Shown here: one piece after another, positions 47,069-56,848 of the stretch
Position numbering within the stretch: position 1 is the stretch's first letter
Layout: each line of letters begins with the position of its first letter
Source of the DNA: Bacteroidota bacterium
GTDB lineage: Bacteria; Bacteroidota; Bacteroidia; Chitinophagales; LD1
Length of the DNA stretch: 64,000 nucleotides
Assembly: GCA_016715625.1 (NCBI GenBank)
Contig: JADJZU010000003.1
Span: forward strand, 1-64,000
Direction of reading: 5' to 3'
The notes under the pieces: model-generated
Databases searched by the model: none
The model's input: only the letters and a program-made list of their open reading frames with translations
Told to the model about the DNA's origin: nothing
Position numbers and translations under genes: made by a program

Positions 47069-48165
47069 AATGCAGGGATGGAACTTTCGGATTGTGGTAC
47101 AAATGTAGCATTCCTGATGGCAACCTGCTGCGCCACATTGGTTGCTAGTTCATCAAACGCATTTCTCACCAGCTTATTATCCGAGAATATACTGGCAGGT
47201 TTACCCTCATCAGCACCTTCGCGTATGCTTTGCACAATGGGGATTTCGGCCAAAAGTGGAATTTCATACTCAGCTGCCAAGCGCTTGCCTCCATCTCTAC
47301 CAAAAATATAATACCGGTTGTCGGGTAGTTCCTCCGGTGTAAAATAGGCCATATTCTCTACTACTCCCAATACCGGCACATTAATGTTGCTCAGGTGAAA
47401 CATAGCAAGAGCCTTTCGTGCATCGGCCAGTGCTACTTCCTGCGGGGTCGTCACCAACACCGCGCCCGTCACCTGCACCGTTTGAATCATTGTCAGGTGC
47501 ACATCTCCGGTGCCCGGAGGCATATCTAATATAAGGTAATCTAACTTGCCCCACAGGCAATCAGTCACAAACTGTTTGAGCGCTGAGGAAACCATGGGGC
47601 CCCGCCAAACCACGGCCTGCTTATCATCTATCAAGAGCCCAATGGATAATATTTTTATTCCTTCCACCTCCAGCGGAACAATGTAGTTCTTGTCTTTTAT
47701 CATCCGCACTTCGGGGCGTTTACCTCGAACGCCCAACATAGTAGGCACCGATGGACCATATATATCGGCATCAATTAGGCCTACTTTTGCCCCTTGCCGG
47801 GCCAAACTGGCAGCCAGATTTACCGCCACTGTAGATTTGCCCACTCCGCCTTTGCCCGATGCCACACATATTATATTTTTCACGCTCGGCAGTATATTCA
47901 AATTCATATTGCGGGCAGCGGTAACGTTGGCATCCAGTTCAATTTCCACATCCAGGTCTTTGGAGATGTGCTCATGAATAGCCGCTACACAATCACTTTT
48001 TATCTTCTCTTTAAGTGGACAAGCCGGAGTGGTAAGCGTTAGCTTAAACTTCACCCCACTATTCTTTACCTCTATGTTGCTAATCATATTCAAGGTAACC
48101 AGGTCCTTTTTAATATCAGGATCGTTAACGTGTCGAAAGGCATTTAATACATCATCCGCATTCAT
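47065..48165 (-). CDS. Mrp/ApbC-type Fe-S cluster carrier ATPase
   Basis: P-loop NTPase of 366 residues. An N-terminal MIP18/DUF59 domain (1-90; VNDPDIKKDLVTLNMI, TTPACPLK) precedes the Mrp ATPase with the deviant Walker A GKGGVGKST (residues about 104-112), DADIYGPSVPTMLG, LDMPPGTGD (Walker B) and VENMAYF. The usual C-x-x-C after VENM is absent here: the segment reads AYFTPEELPDNRYYIFG, as in the Bacteroidota subgroup as I remember it. The protein loads or delivers Fe-S clusters. It forms an operon with the Nfu protein downstream. Confidence 0.92.
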   Translation of the reverse strand: MNADDVLNAFRHVNDPDIKKDLVTLNMISNIEVKNSGVKFKLTLTTPACPLKEKIKSDCVAAIHEHISKDLDVEIELDANVTAARNMNLNILPSVKNIICVASGKGGVGKSTVAVNLAASLARQGAKVGLIDADIYGPSVPTMLGVRGKRPEVRMIKDKNYIVPLEVEGIKILSIGLLIDDKQAVVWRGPMVSSALKQFVTDCLWGKLDYLILDMPPGTGDVHLTMIQTVQVTGAVLVTTPQEVALADARKALAMFHLSNINVPVLGVVENMAYFTPEELPDNRYYIFGRDGGKRLAAEYEIPLLAEIPIVQSIREGADEGKPASIFSDNKLVRNAFDELATNVAQQVAIRNATFVPQSESSIPAL

Positions 48166-48239
48166 ACAGGTATCATTTTTCGGTGAAGCGCAAATTTGAA
48201 AAAAGGAAACTAGTAATTTAGTTTTCGCTCAATTTATCT

Positions 48240-48247
48240 TAGGTTTG
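48240..48247 (+). promoter_or_regulatory. Predicted -7 element TAGGTTTG for the alkB operon
   Basis: Exact TAnnTTTG match, 20 bp before the ATG at 48268, in the 102-bp divergent gap between the mrp gene and the alkane monooxygenase gene. No good -33 box at the usual spacing. Confidence 0.4.
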
Positions 48248-48267
48248 AATAACTAAAACAAGCGACT

Positions 48268-49335
48268 ATGTCCATAAGTTATTTCAAATACGCTTCTGTC
48301 TATGTGAGCATTGCCGTCATCCTACTTTCACTTGTTTATGGCAGCTATTTTTCGTTCATTGCCCCCTTGTATGTATTTGGCTTAATTCCACTGATAGAGC
48401 TCTTTTTTAGCGGCACTACTCAAAACATGGAAAAGGCCGAAGAAGAAATAGCTCGAAAAGACTGGAAATATGATGTAGTAGTGTGGAGCGTGGTTCCGCT
48501 TCAATTCGCCATTATGTTTTTCTTTTTGGTTCGAGTGGGCGATGCCACTTTGCAATGGTGGGAAATAGCCGGGATGATTTTTTCGTTTGGCATTTCCTGC
48601 GGGGTGCTGGGCATTAATGCCGCGCACGAGTTGGGGCACCGCAACACCTGGTATGAGCAGTTGATGAGTAAGATGCTTTTGGCTACTTCGCTTTATCTAC
48701 ACTTTTTTATAGAGCATAATCGCGGACACCACAAAAATGTGTCTACTAATGAAGACCCTGCTTCTTCGCGCTATGGTGAAACACTTTACGCCTTTTACAT
48801 ACGTTCGGTACGCGATAGCTGGTTATCTGCCTGGCATCTGGAGAGCGAAAAACTTAAGAAACAAAACCATTCTTTTTGGAGTTTTCATAACGAGATGCTG
48901 ATGTATCAATTTATACAAGGGGGCATGCTGCTGGCCATTGCACTGGTATGGGGTTGGAAGGTAATGCTGTTCTATATTTTATCTGCCACAATGGGCTTTT
49001 TATTACTGGAAACTGTGAATTATATAGAACACTACGGCTTGCGTAGAAAGCTAATAGATGGAGCCTATTACGAAAAAGTATTGCCCATCCATTCCTGGAA
49101 TAGCAACCACCCCATCGGGCGAATCATGCTTTTTGAACTCACCCGCCACAGCGACCATCATTATATGGCATCGCGCAAATATCAGATTCTACGTCATTTT
49201 GACCATAGTCCACAAATGCCCACCGGCTATCCGGGCATGATGGTGCTTTCGTTTTTCCCGCCATTATGGTTTGCGGTGATGCATAAGGAGATTGATAAAT
49301 ATAAAGCCACTTTGGAGGGGGCTGCATTAGCCTGA
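48268..49335 (+). CDS. alkB: Alkane 1-monooxygenase (AlkB-like)
   Basis: Integral-membrane di-iron hydroxylase of 355 residues that would convert medium or long n-alkanes (or a similar alkyl chain) to primary alcohols with O2 and rubredoxin. All four His boxes of the AlkB family are present: HELGHR (120-125), EHNRGHHKN (149-157) with the following EDPASSRYGE, NYIEHYGL and RHSDHH. About six membrane helices. No rubredoxin or rubredoxin reductase gene is adjacent. The downstream genes (DUF2461, lptE) start 3 bp after the stop and look co-transcribed but are not known alkane genes. A FadB-like protein for beta-oxidation is encoded 1.5 kb away on the other strand. Confidence 0.9.
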   Translation: MSISYFKYASVYVSIAVILLSLVYGSYFSFIAPLYVFGLIPLIELFFSGTTQNMEKAEEEIARKDWKYDVVVWSVVPLQFAIMFFFLVRVGDATLQWWEIAGMIFSFGISCGVLGINAAHELGHRNTWYEQLMSKMLLATSLYLHFFIEHNRGHHKNVSTNEDPASSRYGETLYAFYIRSVRDSWLSAWHLESEKLKKQNHSFWSFHNEMLMYQFIQGGMLLAIALVWGWKVMLFYILSATMGFLLLETVNYIEHYGLRRKLIDGAYYEKVLPIHSWNSNHPIGRIMLFELTRHSDHHYMASRKYQILRHFDHSPQMPTGYPGMMVLSFFPPLWFAVMHKEIDKYKATLEGAALA

Positions 49336-49338
49336 TTT

Positions 49339-50003
49339 ATGAAGTATTTCAACAAAGAATTCTTTACGTTTTTTGACGGACTTAAAAAGAATAACAACAA
49401 AGAATGGTTTGATAAAAACCGGAGCATTTATGAGCAGGAAGTGAAGTTGCCCTTTCGGCAACTGGTGGAAGATATCACTGCTAAAATGACTAAAGATTTG
49501 CCTGAGTTGAACCAGAATATTTCAAAAGCCATTTTCAGAATCAACCGCGATATCCGGTTTGCCAAAGATAAATCGCCTTACAAAACCAACGTGGGAGCCA
49601 TCCTGAGCCGCACCGGCACCAAGGACCAGATTTATCCGGCTTTTATATGCACTTTGGGGCTGAGGATTGCATTATGGGGGGCGGCAAATATTTCTGCGAT
49701 AAAGAAGAATTGAAAAAAATCAGGCAGGAAATCTACTACAACAATAAGGACTTCGTCAGATTACTGCAGATCAAATCTTTTAAAGAGCACTACAAAAACC
49801 TGCAAGGCGACAAGAGCAAGGTGCTGGATCCTGAATATAAATCGTTTGCCCAGGAACAGCCCCTGATTGCCAATAAGCAGTTTTGGTATTATGCCAACGT
49901 ATCGCGAAAGGATATTATGGGCGATAAAGTTGACACTCTTGTTCTACAACATTTTAAAGCAGGCATACCGCTGAATCGGTTCCTGATGGAAGCCATTTCA
50001 TGA
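49339..50003 (+). CDS. DUF2461 family protein, interrupted by a frameshift
   Basis: Family of unknown function, about 221 residues after repair. The first piece holds KNNNKEWFDKNRSIYEQ and FRINRDIRFAKDKSPYKTN, the DUF2461 signature. The second piece has HFGAEDCIMGGGKYFCDKEE and continues to ...NRFLMEAIS. The break is in the T-run near 49638-49642: adding one T gives IYPAFYMHFGAE in a single frame. The gene starts 3 bp after alkB and overlaps lptE by 4 bp. No active site is known for the family. Confidence 0.87.
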
Positions 50004-50515
50004 AGCATCTTCGTACGTATTTAATGATTTTGTTCTGCGGAGCTATGATAGGGTCGCAGACCGGCTGCAAGGTGTATTCCTTCAGCGGGGCGAGCATTCC
50101 ACCCGATGTCAAAAACTTTTCGGTAGAGCTGTTTGCCAACCGGGCCAATAATGGCCCACCAGCGCTTTCGCAGCAGTTTACTGACCAGCTTAAAAACAAA
50201 TTTCAGACCGAGGCCAATCTTAGGCTTGTGTCCTCCGGAGGCGATTTGCAATTCAGGGGTACCATTACGGGCTACACAATCACCAGCGAATCGGCCATTG
50301 CCGGAACTACGAGCGGTCTCAATCGCCTGACGGTGAATGTGGAAGTGGAATATGTGAACACCAAAGACGAAAAAGATACCTGGACACAAACCTTCAGCCG
50401 CTATGCGCAGGTGAGCTCTTCGGAGAATATAGTAGCAGTAGAAAATCAGTTGATTTTTGAAATCAATCGCCAGATAGTGGACGATATATTTCAAAAAGCG
50501 CTGGTAAAATGGTAG
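50000..50515 (+). CDS. lptE: LPS assembly lipoprotein LptE (Bacteroidota form)
   Basis: Outer-membrane lipoprotein of 171 residues that plugs the LptD barrel and helps insert lipopolysaccharide. Signal peptide with lipobox SQTGC (Cys23), then YSFSGASIPPDVKNFSVELF, the usual N-terminus of the Bacteroidota LptE family, and a beta-alpha-beta body with NRLTVNVEVEY and a C-terminal helix (INRQIVDDIFQKAL). Fits lpxK elsewhere in the window in pointing to an LPS outer membrane. It is the last gene of the alkB-DUF2461-lptE run. Confidence 0.88.
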   Translation: MKHLRTYLMILFCGAMIGSQTGCKVYSFSGASIPPDVKNFSVELFANRANNGPPALSQQFTDQLKNKFQTEANLRLVSSGGDLQFRGTITGYTITSESAIAGTTSGLNRLTVNVEVEYVNTKDEKDTWTQTFSRYAQVSSSENIVAVENQLIFEINRQIVDDIFQKALVKW

Positions 50516-50873
50516 CCCCCTCCCTCTTTCCTTATCGCTTTTGCCACCTTATTGCTACTTTTTGGCAAGATACTTTGTAGTTTTTGCATATCACATTGCT
50601 CTATTAGCATAAGTTTTCGTTTTTTCGGCAACAGATGATGGCTTTTCATAATAATACCCACCCCATTTGTGCCTAGGGAAGCTCTCAGTTTAAATCTATT
50701 TCTTCAAATTGATAAGCTATCCGTCTGAATTCGGATTAGGCTCAAATAATAAAGTTTGCTCCGATCTGCATGGCAGAAGTGCTATTGCTTATGGCTCACG
50801 GTTAATTGGTGATTGGCTTCGGCTAAAGCCGAAGGCAGAATCCGTTTTTAAGATTCAGTAAGTTTTGCCAGGC
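50516..50873. other. Intergenic region, 358 bp, no gene recognised
   Basis: Lies between the convergent lptE and fadB-like genes. It contains a short perfect hairpin CTTCGGC-TAAA-GCCGAAG (about 50818-50835) without a T-tail on either strand, so terminator activity is doubtful. No ORF or tRNA-like fold is visible. Confidence 0.5.
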
Positions 50874-53004
50874 TTAGTTTGCATGAAACTTACGGCCGTC
50901 TTTGGCATAGTCGCGGAGTATTTGGGCGGCTTTAAAGCGGGCGCCATATTTAGCTGCCAGGTCGTCCATCAGGGCCAGCACGTTGGCAGCTCCTTTGGTA
51001 TCTATGTAACGGAAGGGCCCACCGGTAAAGGGCGGAAAGCCGAGTCCGAAAATGGCTCCCACATCGCCATCGGTGGGATTTTCTAGTATGTTTTCCTGCA
51101 GGCAGTGCAGGCACTCGTTCAGCATCATCATGCCCATGCGGTGTTGGATCGTTTCGATGCTGAACTCTTTGCGTGCGGGGTTGCCAAAGTATTTGTAAAT
51201 CTCTTCGTTGATGCCGCGCTTCTTGCCTTTTTCGTCATATTTATAGAAGCCGCGTTTGTTCTTTTTGCCGTGGTAGCCATCGGCAAACATTTTTACAATA
51301 GCATCGTTGCTGCGGTGGCCTTCGCGCTGCTTGGCCATTTCAGCCAGTTCGCCTTTCATCACATGCGCTCCCACATCTATGCCCACTTCATCTTGCAGGG
51401 TAACTGGACCCACTGGGAAGCCCCATTGCTTCATGGCTTTGTCTATGAGCGCAGCTTCGCAACCTTCTTCCAGTAGCAGGAAGCACTCATTCATGTAAGG
51501 AGCCAGAATACGGGTGGTATAAAAGCCCGGACCGTCATTCACTACTATCACGGTTTTGCCCTGTCGAATGCCCAGTTCAAAGCAAGTGGCAGTAACCCAG
51601 TCAGCTGTTTTGGGGGTTTTAATAATCTCGAGTAAAGGCATTTTGGGCACCGGACTAAAGTAGTGCATGCCAATTACGTTTTCGGGGCGGGCAGCTTTTT
51701 CGGCTATGTGCGCTATCTGCAAAGCCGAGGTGTTGCTGGCAAAAATGGTGTCGGGGCGCGAAGCGGCTTCGCAATCAGCCACAATGCGCTGCTTCAGTTT
51801 AATTTCTTCAAACACCGCCTCCACAATTATATCTATCTTCTTAAATCCGCTATAGTCGAGCGTGCCTTCCACGCGGTTCATAATCACATCCACCTCTGGG
51901 GCGCTCATGGTCTTGCGCTTTATCTTTTTGGCATAGTCGCTATAGATAGTTTGCTTGGCCTGTGCGATGGTTTCTTCCTTAATATCTTTTAATAATACCT
52001 GAATGCCATCGGCTGCGCTCACCTGAGCAATGCCCGCACCCATAAAGCCGGCCCCAACCATAGCAATGTGGTCGGTCGATTTAATTAAATCAGCAGCATA
52101 GGGGTTCTTCTTCTTCTCGGTCATGTTGAAGAAAATGCGAATCAACTGCCGGCTTTCGTTGGTTAATATCAGCTCTTCAAACTTAGTAGCCTCGGCCTCC
52201 AGCCCTGCCTGCATACCATGCTCCATACCGGCTTCCACACATTCCAGTATGCGAAGCGGTGCCGGATAGTTGCCCTGCGTTTGCTTCATCACCATTTCTT
52301 TGGCCTTCTTGTAGATTATGCCACGGGTAAGCGAATTGCTCTCGAGCAGTTTCTCCATCCACTCGCGTTTGTCCTCGCGCACCAATGGTTTGGCGGCCAG
52401 TTGCAAAGCAAATTCCATAGCGCCATTCAGTAAGCTTTCTTTGGTGCTCACCTTATCGGCCAGGCCTATCTTTTTAGCCTTAAGGGCATATATTTTCTTA
52501 CCGGTAAGCATCATATCCAGCGCTTTCTGTATTCCTATTAAGCGCGGCAGGCGCTGCGTGCCACCGCCTCCGGGCAGCAAACCGAGCATCACCTCGGGCA
52601 GGGCAAAGTGGGTGGCTTTGTCATCGCTCAACATACGGCCATGGCAGGCCAGTGCAATCTCGGTGCCGGCCCCCAGGCAAGCCCCGTGTATGGCAGCCAC
52701 CACGGGCTTTTTGCTTTGCTCCAGGCGGGCCAGCGAAGCGTGGCCGTTTCGGGTAAACTGAATAAAGTCGCCTTTCTGCTTCACCCTGGCCAAACATATC
52801 GATGTCGGCACCGGCAATCCAGTCTTTCTTCTTGCTGGCAATAACGGCTGCTTTTACCTCGCTGTCGCTCTCCAGCGACTGAAACAAGCGGTCAATCTCC
52901 TCCACAAAGGCGAGCGATACTTTGTTTATTTTTCCGTTGGGCTGGTCGAGCCATACAATGGCTACACCATTGGGGCGCTTTTCGATAGTGGCAATTTGCG
53001 ACAT
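50874..53004 (-). CDS. Bifunctional enoyl-CoA hydratase / 3-hydroxyacyl-CoA dehydrogenase (FadB/FadJ-like), frameshifted
   Basis: Multifunctional beta-oxidation protein of about 709 residues. The N-terminal crotonase half has DWIAGADIDMF, PVVAAIHGACLGAGTEIALACHGR and LPEVMLGLLPGGGGTQRLPR (both catalytic Glu present). The C-terminal half has the NAD motif VGAGFMGAGIA, IVEAVFEE, SNTSAL, GMHYFSPVPKMPLLEII and NDGPGFYTTRIL. The frame is broken near 52792-52794, where an extra T in ATGTTT explains the shift: with ATGTTG the sequence runs IDMLARVKQKGDF without interruption. Stand-alone gene; the thiolase partner is not in the window. Confidence 0.92.
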
Positions 53005-53126
53005 GCTGTTTTTCTTTTGAGGGGGTGAAAATAAAAACCTTAGCCTATAGGAAAGAGAAACCTGCCGGCAAGCTCCCTATGAGTAATGCCAGGCAGATTT
53101 AGGTAAAAGAGCGAGAAAGAAATATC

Positions 53127-53770
53127 TTACTTAACTGTAATGTGAACTATAACTACACCCAGTTTAGTCATTTCATAAGTCGTAAACTCCGCATAGCCCG
53201 TTAAGCCATTGGCCTCCACATTGATGAAATAATCATAGAACAAATCCCGGAATCTGCAGTAAGGTATCCCTTGATGGCATCTGTTCTGCCATCTTGTTTA
53301 GTAGATGCTTTAAAAGGCTCCTTATTGCCTTTACGGTCTATTACTACACTGGCTTCGCTCACTGGTGAGCCTTTATCATCTGTAACCGAAACATATAAGT
53401 CTAGACCCGAAACCGGATTGGTTTCCTGCGCAGATGGCATTTCTAGTTTCACTAATTGATCAGCGCTATCAATATTGACAACAGTAAGTGCCGAATAGTT
53501 CTCCCTTTTTGCCAAAAATCTATTATAGCCAAATGGCACGTCCGATTTAAAACGATATCGGTTGTCGGTAGCACTTGCAACTGCTTTTTGTTTAATCAAA
53601 GGGCGTTCAGCTTGGTATTGCCACAGATCCGGATCTATGGTTTCTTTACCATTGTGCCGTTCTAATATGACACCCACCACCTTTACTCCGTCCAAAAAAT
53701 AATTACTTCCAACATATACAGCCACAGATACTCCCAATGCTGCGAACAGGACTCTTATAAAATTTTTCAT
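53127..53770 (-). CDS. Exported protein with carboxypeptidase-regulatory-like domain, frameshifted
   Basis: The ATG at 53770 starts a plausible signal anchor (MKNFIRVLFAALGVSVAVYV); the long open frame above it is spurious. The first part includes GLDLYVSVTDDKGSPVSEASVVID, an Ig-like strand pair of the carboxypeptidase-regulatory type. The open frame ends at 53201 in an unlikely tail, but adding one G in the G-run at 53246-53248 continues as SGDLFYDYFINVEANGLTGY and a TAA at 53127-53129. Repaired length about 213 residues. Function unknown. It is divergent from the adenylate cyclase pair, 58 bp away, so it may share regulation with them. Confidence 0.7.
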
Positions 53771-53828
53771 AGCGTAAGTTTTAACTAATATAAGATTAGT
53801 TTTAGACTCATAAACAATTAAAAGGTCC

Positions 53829-55614
53829 ATGCCACAAGATTTGGGGCAATTATTGATCGAGGCGGATGCCAAGCTAAACACCGAGCCCACCATATCGCGA
53901 CAGCAGGCTATAGCAGCCCTGGAGTTAGCCATTGCAACAGGCAACCCTAAAGGCATGGCCGATGCTTATTACCTACTGGGTAAGGTGGAGTATCTGAGTA
54001 ATAATACCACTGCCGGGCTGGACTATTTTAGAAATGCTATCAAATATGCCGATAAAGCCGGTGACCCCAAAAAACTGGCAGCCTCGCTCAACAATGCCGG
54101 ACTTATCTTTTTTCAGCTCGGTAAATGGGCCGAGGCCAAGGAGGCCTATCATCAGTCGCTGGAAATTAAGGAACGACTTAAAGATGAACGCGGAGTAGCG
54201 ATTTCCTGCTCCAACTTGGGGGGCGTTTTCTTCCAAACGGCCAACTATCCGCAAGCACTTCACTATTTTGTAAGGGCACAAACTATTTTCGATGCCTTGG
54301 GAGAGGCTTCTCATGCGGCCACGGCAACCTACAACGCGGGGCTCATCCATTCCATAGACAAGAACTATGAATCAGCTATCCGATGCTATCAAATCGCGTT
54401 GCAAAAACTGGTGGGTGAAGATGATATACTTCAGCATATTAATGTTCTTATCAATATGGGCGATTCCTACAGGGAGCTGCGGCTTTATGAGCAGGCGCAG
54501 AACTATCTGGAACAAAGTGTAGCGCTCAGCCGACAACAGCAATATCCGGTTGGCGAAGCAGCTGCCTTAGCTAATTTGTCGGAGTTATATATGAACCTGT
54601 CCGACTACCCAAAAGGCAGAAGTTTGCCATCATCTTTTACAGACAGATTCGGGCGTTAACAAAAATGCAAGAGTGGTGGCGCATCTCAATTTGGGACGTA
54701 TTTATTTTATTAAGGACGAAATGGAATCGGCCCGGCAACAGTTGAACGAAGCCTTGCATTTGGCAAAAGCGATTGAGAACAAACATCATTTAAAAGATGT
54801 GTTGAGCCATCTGATACATGTTTATGCCAAGTTGGGCGATTACAAAAAGGCATTCGAAAATCAACAGGAGTATCAAATCACCCGCGAGGAACTCTATGAT
54901 TCGCGCATTGACCGAAAACTGGCCGAGATACAGTTTCAGCACGACTTGGAGAACAAACAGAAAGAAACAGAAATAGAGCGTCTGCGCAATGTAGAATTGA
55001 AAGCCGAGAAAGAGAAATCAGATAGCTTACTTAAAAACATTTTGCCCGATGCGATTGCTGAAGAACTCAAAAACACAGGTAAAGCGGAGCCTAAATTGCT
55101 GGAGCAGGTTTCTGTTTTGTTTACCGACTTTGTTCACTTTACACAAACCAGCGAGGGCATGTCTCCACAAGCTTTGGTGAACGAATTACATTGTTTATTC
55201 AAGGCATTTGATGAGATTGCTCAACGACATCATCTGGAGAAGATAAAAACAATCGGAGATAGCTATATGGCTGCGGCTGGTATACCTCACCCGGATACAC
55301 AGCATGCAAGAAATGCTGTGGCGGCAGCTTTAGAAATAGCCTCCTTCATGAGTGGTAAAAAGTTTGAAATACGTATTGGCATTCATAGTGGCCCTGTTGT
55401 TGCCGGCATTGTAGGAATACATAAGTTTCAATACGATATTTGGGGCGACACCGTGAACACCGCCTCAAGAATGGAAAGTAGCGGAGCACCGGGCCGGGTC
55501 AATATCAGCGAGGCTACCTACGCATTAGTTAAAGAGCATTACCACACCGAGTATCGCGGAGAGATTGCTGCCAAAAACAAAGGGATGCTCAAAATGTATT
55601 TTGTAATACCTTAA
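53829..55614 (+). CDS. Soluble TPR-adenylate cyclase (class III), frameshifted
   Basis: Makes cyclic AMP from ATP. About 594 residues after repair. TPR array over the first 330 residues (for example SLNNAGLIFFQLGKWAEAKEAY, NLGGVFFQTANYPQALHYF), a coiled coil (LENKQKETEIERLRNVEL), then the catalytic domain with LFTDFVHFT (metal Asp), KIKTIGDSYM (adenine-selecting Lys), DIWGDTVNTASRM (Asp/Thr for the base, Asn and Arg for ribose and phosphate). The frame breaks at 54611-54614, where one extra A in AAAA shifts it; without it the text reads DYPKAEVCHHLLQTDSG. No membrane segment, so the TPR part probably senses a protein partner. It is followed 3 bp later by a membrane-bound sister. Confidence 0.9.
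55551..55604 (+). repeat. 54-bp near-identical 3' segment shared by the two cyclase genes
   Basis: Bases 55551-55604 and 56788-56841 differ at a single position, including at synonymous sites, while the rest of the catalytic domains have diverged. It encodes YRG-(E/A)-IAAKNKGMLKMYFV. This is a sign of recent gene conversion or of an unequal crossover hot-spot. Confidence 0.8.
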
Positions 55615-55617
55615 GCT

Positions 55618-56848
55618 ATGTATAATCCTATTCAAACATTTAAGCGATATATAGCCGGAGATATACTATCTGCCGCAAAAGATGAATTTGAACGCGCACG
55701 TATTAATCTACTAGTCAACTACTGCATAGCGCTCCTGCTTTTGTCTACCCCATTTATACCGGTGCTCTACTACAAAAATCTAATGCCCCAACTCTGGATA
55801 AATGCAATAGCCATTAGCACCTTGCCACTCCTCTTTTACATCCTGAAAGTTCGGCAGAAGGTGCGCTGGGCAGCTATTTTATATGTAATTGTTCAATTCT
55901 GGACTTCTTTATCACATCTCTATTTATCCAGCTTTCAGTTAAGTGTGCAATCTTTGCTTTGGCAATTTTTGCATATCAACTTTGCCTTTTTTGTATTAGG
56001 AAGCAGCTGGGGATTTTTAATGGCTGTTTCCACTCTTGTTTTTTTGGCATTTGGTGCAGTCAATGAACTATCGGGACTTGCTTATTTCAACTCCGGTTAC
56101 CCATGGGACCAATTGATGAGTGAACATGATTTACCTAATTTGGTTATTCCGTTCTTTATGAACATGTATATTCTATATGAGTTTGTGCGGACCAGGGGTG
56201 TAGCAGAAATAGAAATTCAAGAAAGTAAAAATCGTAGCGAGGAGCTATTGCTGAATATTTTACCTTCAGAAACAGCAGCGGAACTCAAGCAAAAAGGGAG
56301 TGCAGAGGCTAAATATTATGATGAGGTCACGGTTCTTTTGCCGATATCAAAATTTTTCGGGCATTGCCTCAAATACCCCTCCCCAAGAACTGGTGAATGA
56401 ATTGCACCAGTGTTTCAAAGCGTTTGATGAGGTGATTTCGAAGTATTCCATTGAAAAGATAAAAACCATTGGCGATGCGTATTTGTGTGCCAGTGGCATT
56501 CCTGTAAAAAATCCAAATCATGCACTACAAGTAGTGTCAGCAGCACAAGAAATGCTGGAGGCTATCCGCCATAGAAATAACATTCCCGGTGGCATACGTT
56601 TTGAATTCCGGGTTGGTATACATACCGGACCTATAGTAGCCGGTGTGGTGGGCATCAAAAAATTCTCGTATGATATTTGGGGCGATACGGTGAATACAGC
56701 TTCCCGTATGGAGCAAAACAGCGAAGCCGGTAAAATCAATGTATCAGAAACGACCTACAACTTGATTAAGGAGCAGTTTAGCTGTGTGTATCGCGGAGCG
56801 ATTGCTGCCAAAAACAAAGGGATGCTCAAAATGTATTTTGTGGACTAA
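55618..56848 (+). CDS. Membrane adenylate cyclase (class III), two frameshifts
   Basis: About 410 residues: an N-terminal membrane domain of six helices (about 32-185), a short linker (IQESKNRSEELLLNILPSE) and the cyclase core. At 56335-56353 the frame breaks twice, each time by one lost base of a homopolymer (T-run then A-run); the restored text is VTVLFADIKNFSGIA, the metal-binding block. Downstream blocks are KIKTIGDAYLC, VGIHTGPIVAGVVG, DIWGDTVNTASRM and the end AAKNKGMLKMYFVD. The Lys and Asp/Thr determinants again favour ATP. Tandem location, 3-bp gap and a near-identical 54-bp 3' end show it to be a paralogue of the preceding TPR cyclase. Confidence 0.88.

Noticed and set aside
50818..50835. 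Palindrome CTTCGGC-TAAA-GCCGAAG as a terminator
   Set aside because: No T-run follows on either strand; it is about 40 bp past the FadB-like gene and could be any small repeat.
53771..53956. N-terminal extension of the exported protein up to the ATG at 53956
   Set aside because: It would overlap the TPR-cyclase start on the other strand and place 62 unlikely residues before a clear signal anchor.
54673..55614. Cyclase catalytic part as a stand-alone gene from the ATG-like start at 54673
   Set aside because: It would begin within a TPR helix; removing one A at 54611-54614 restores a continuous TPR-cyclase protein.
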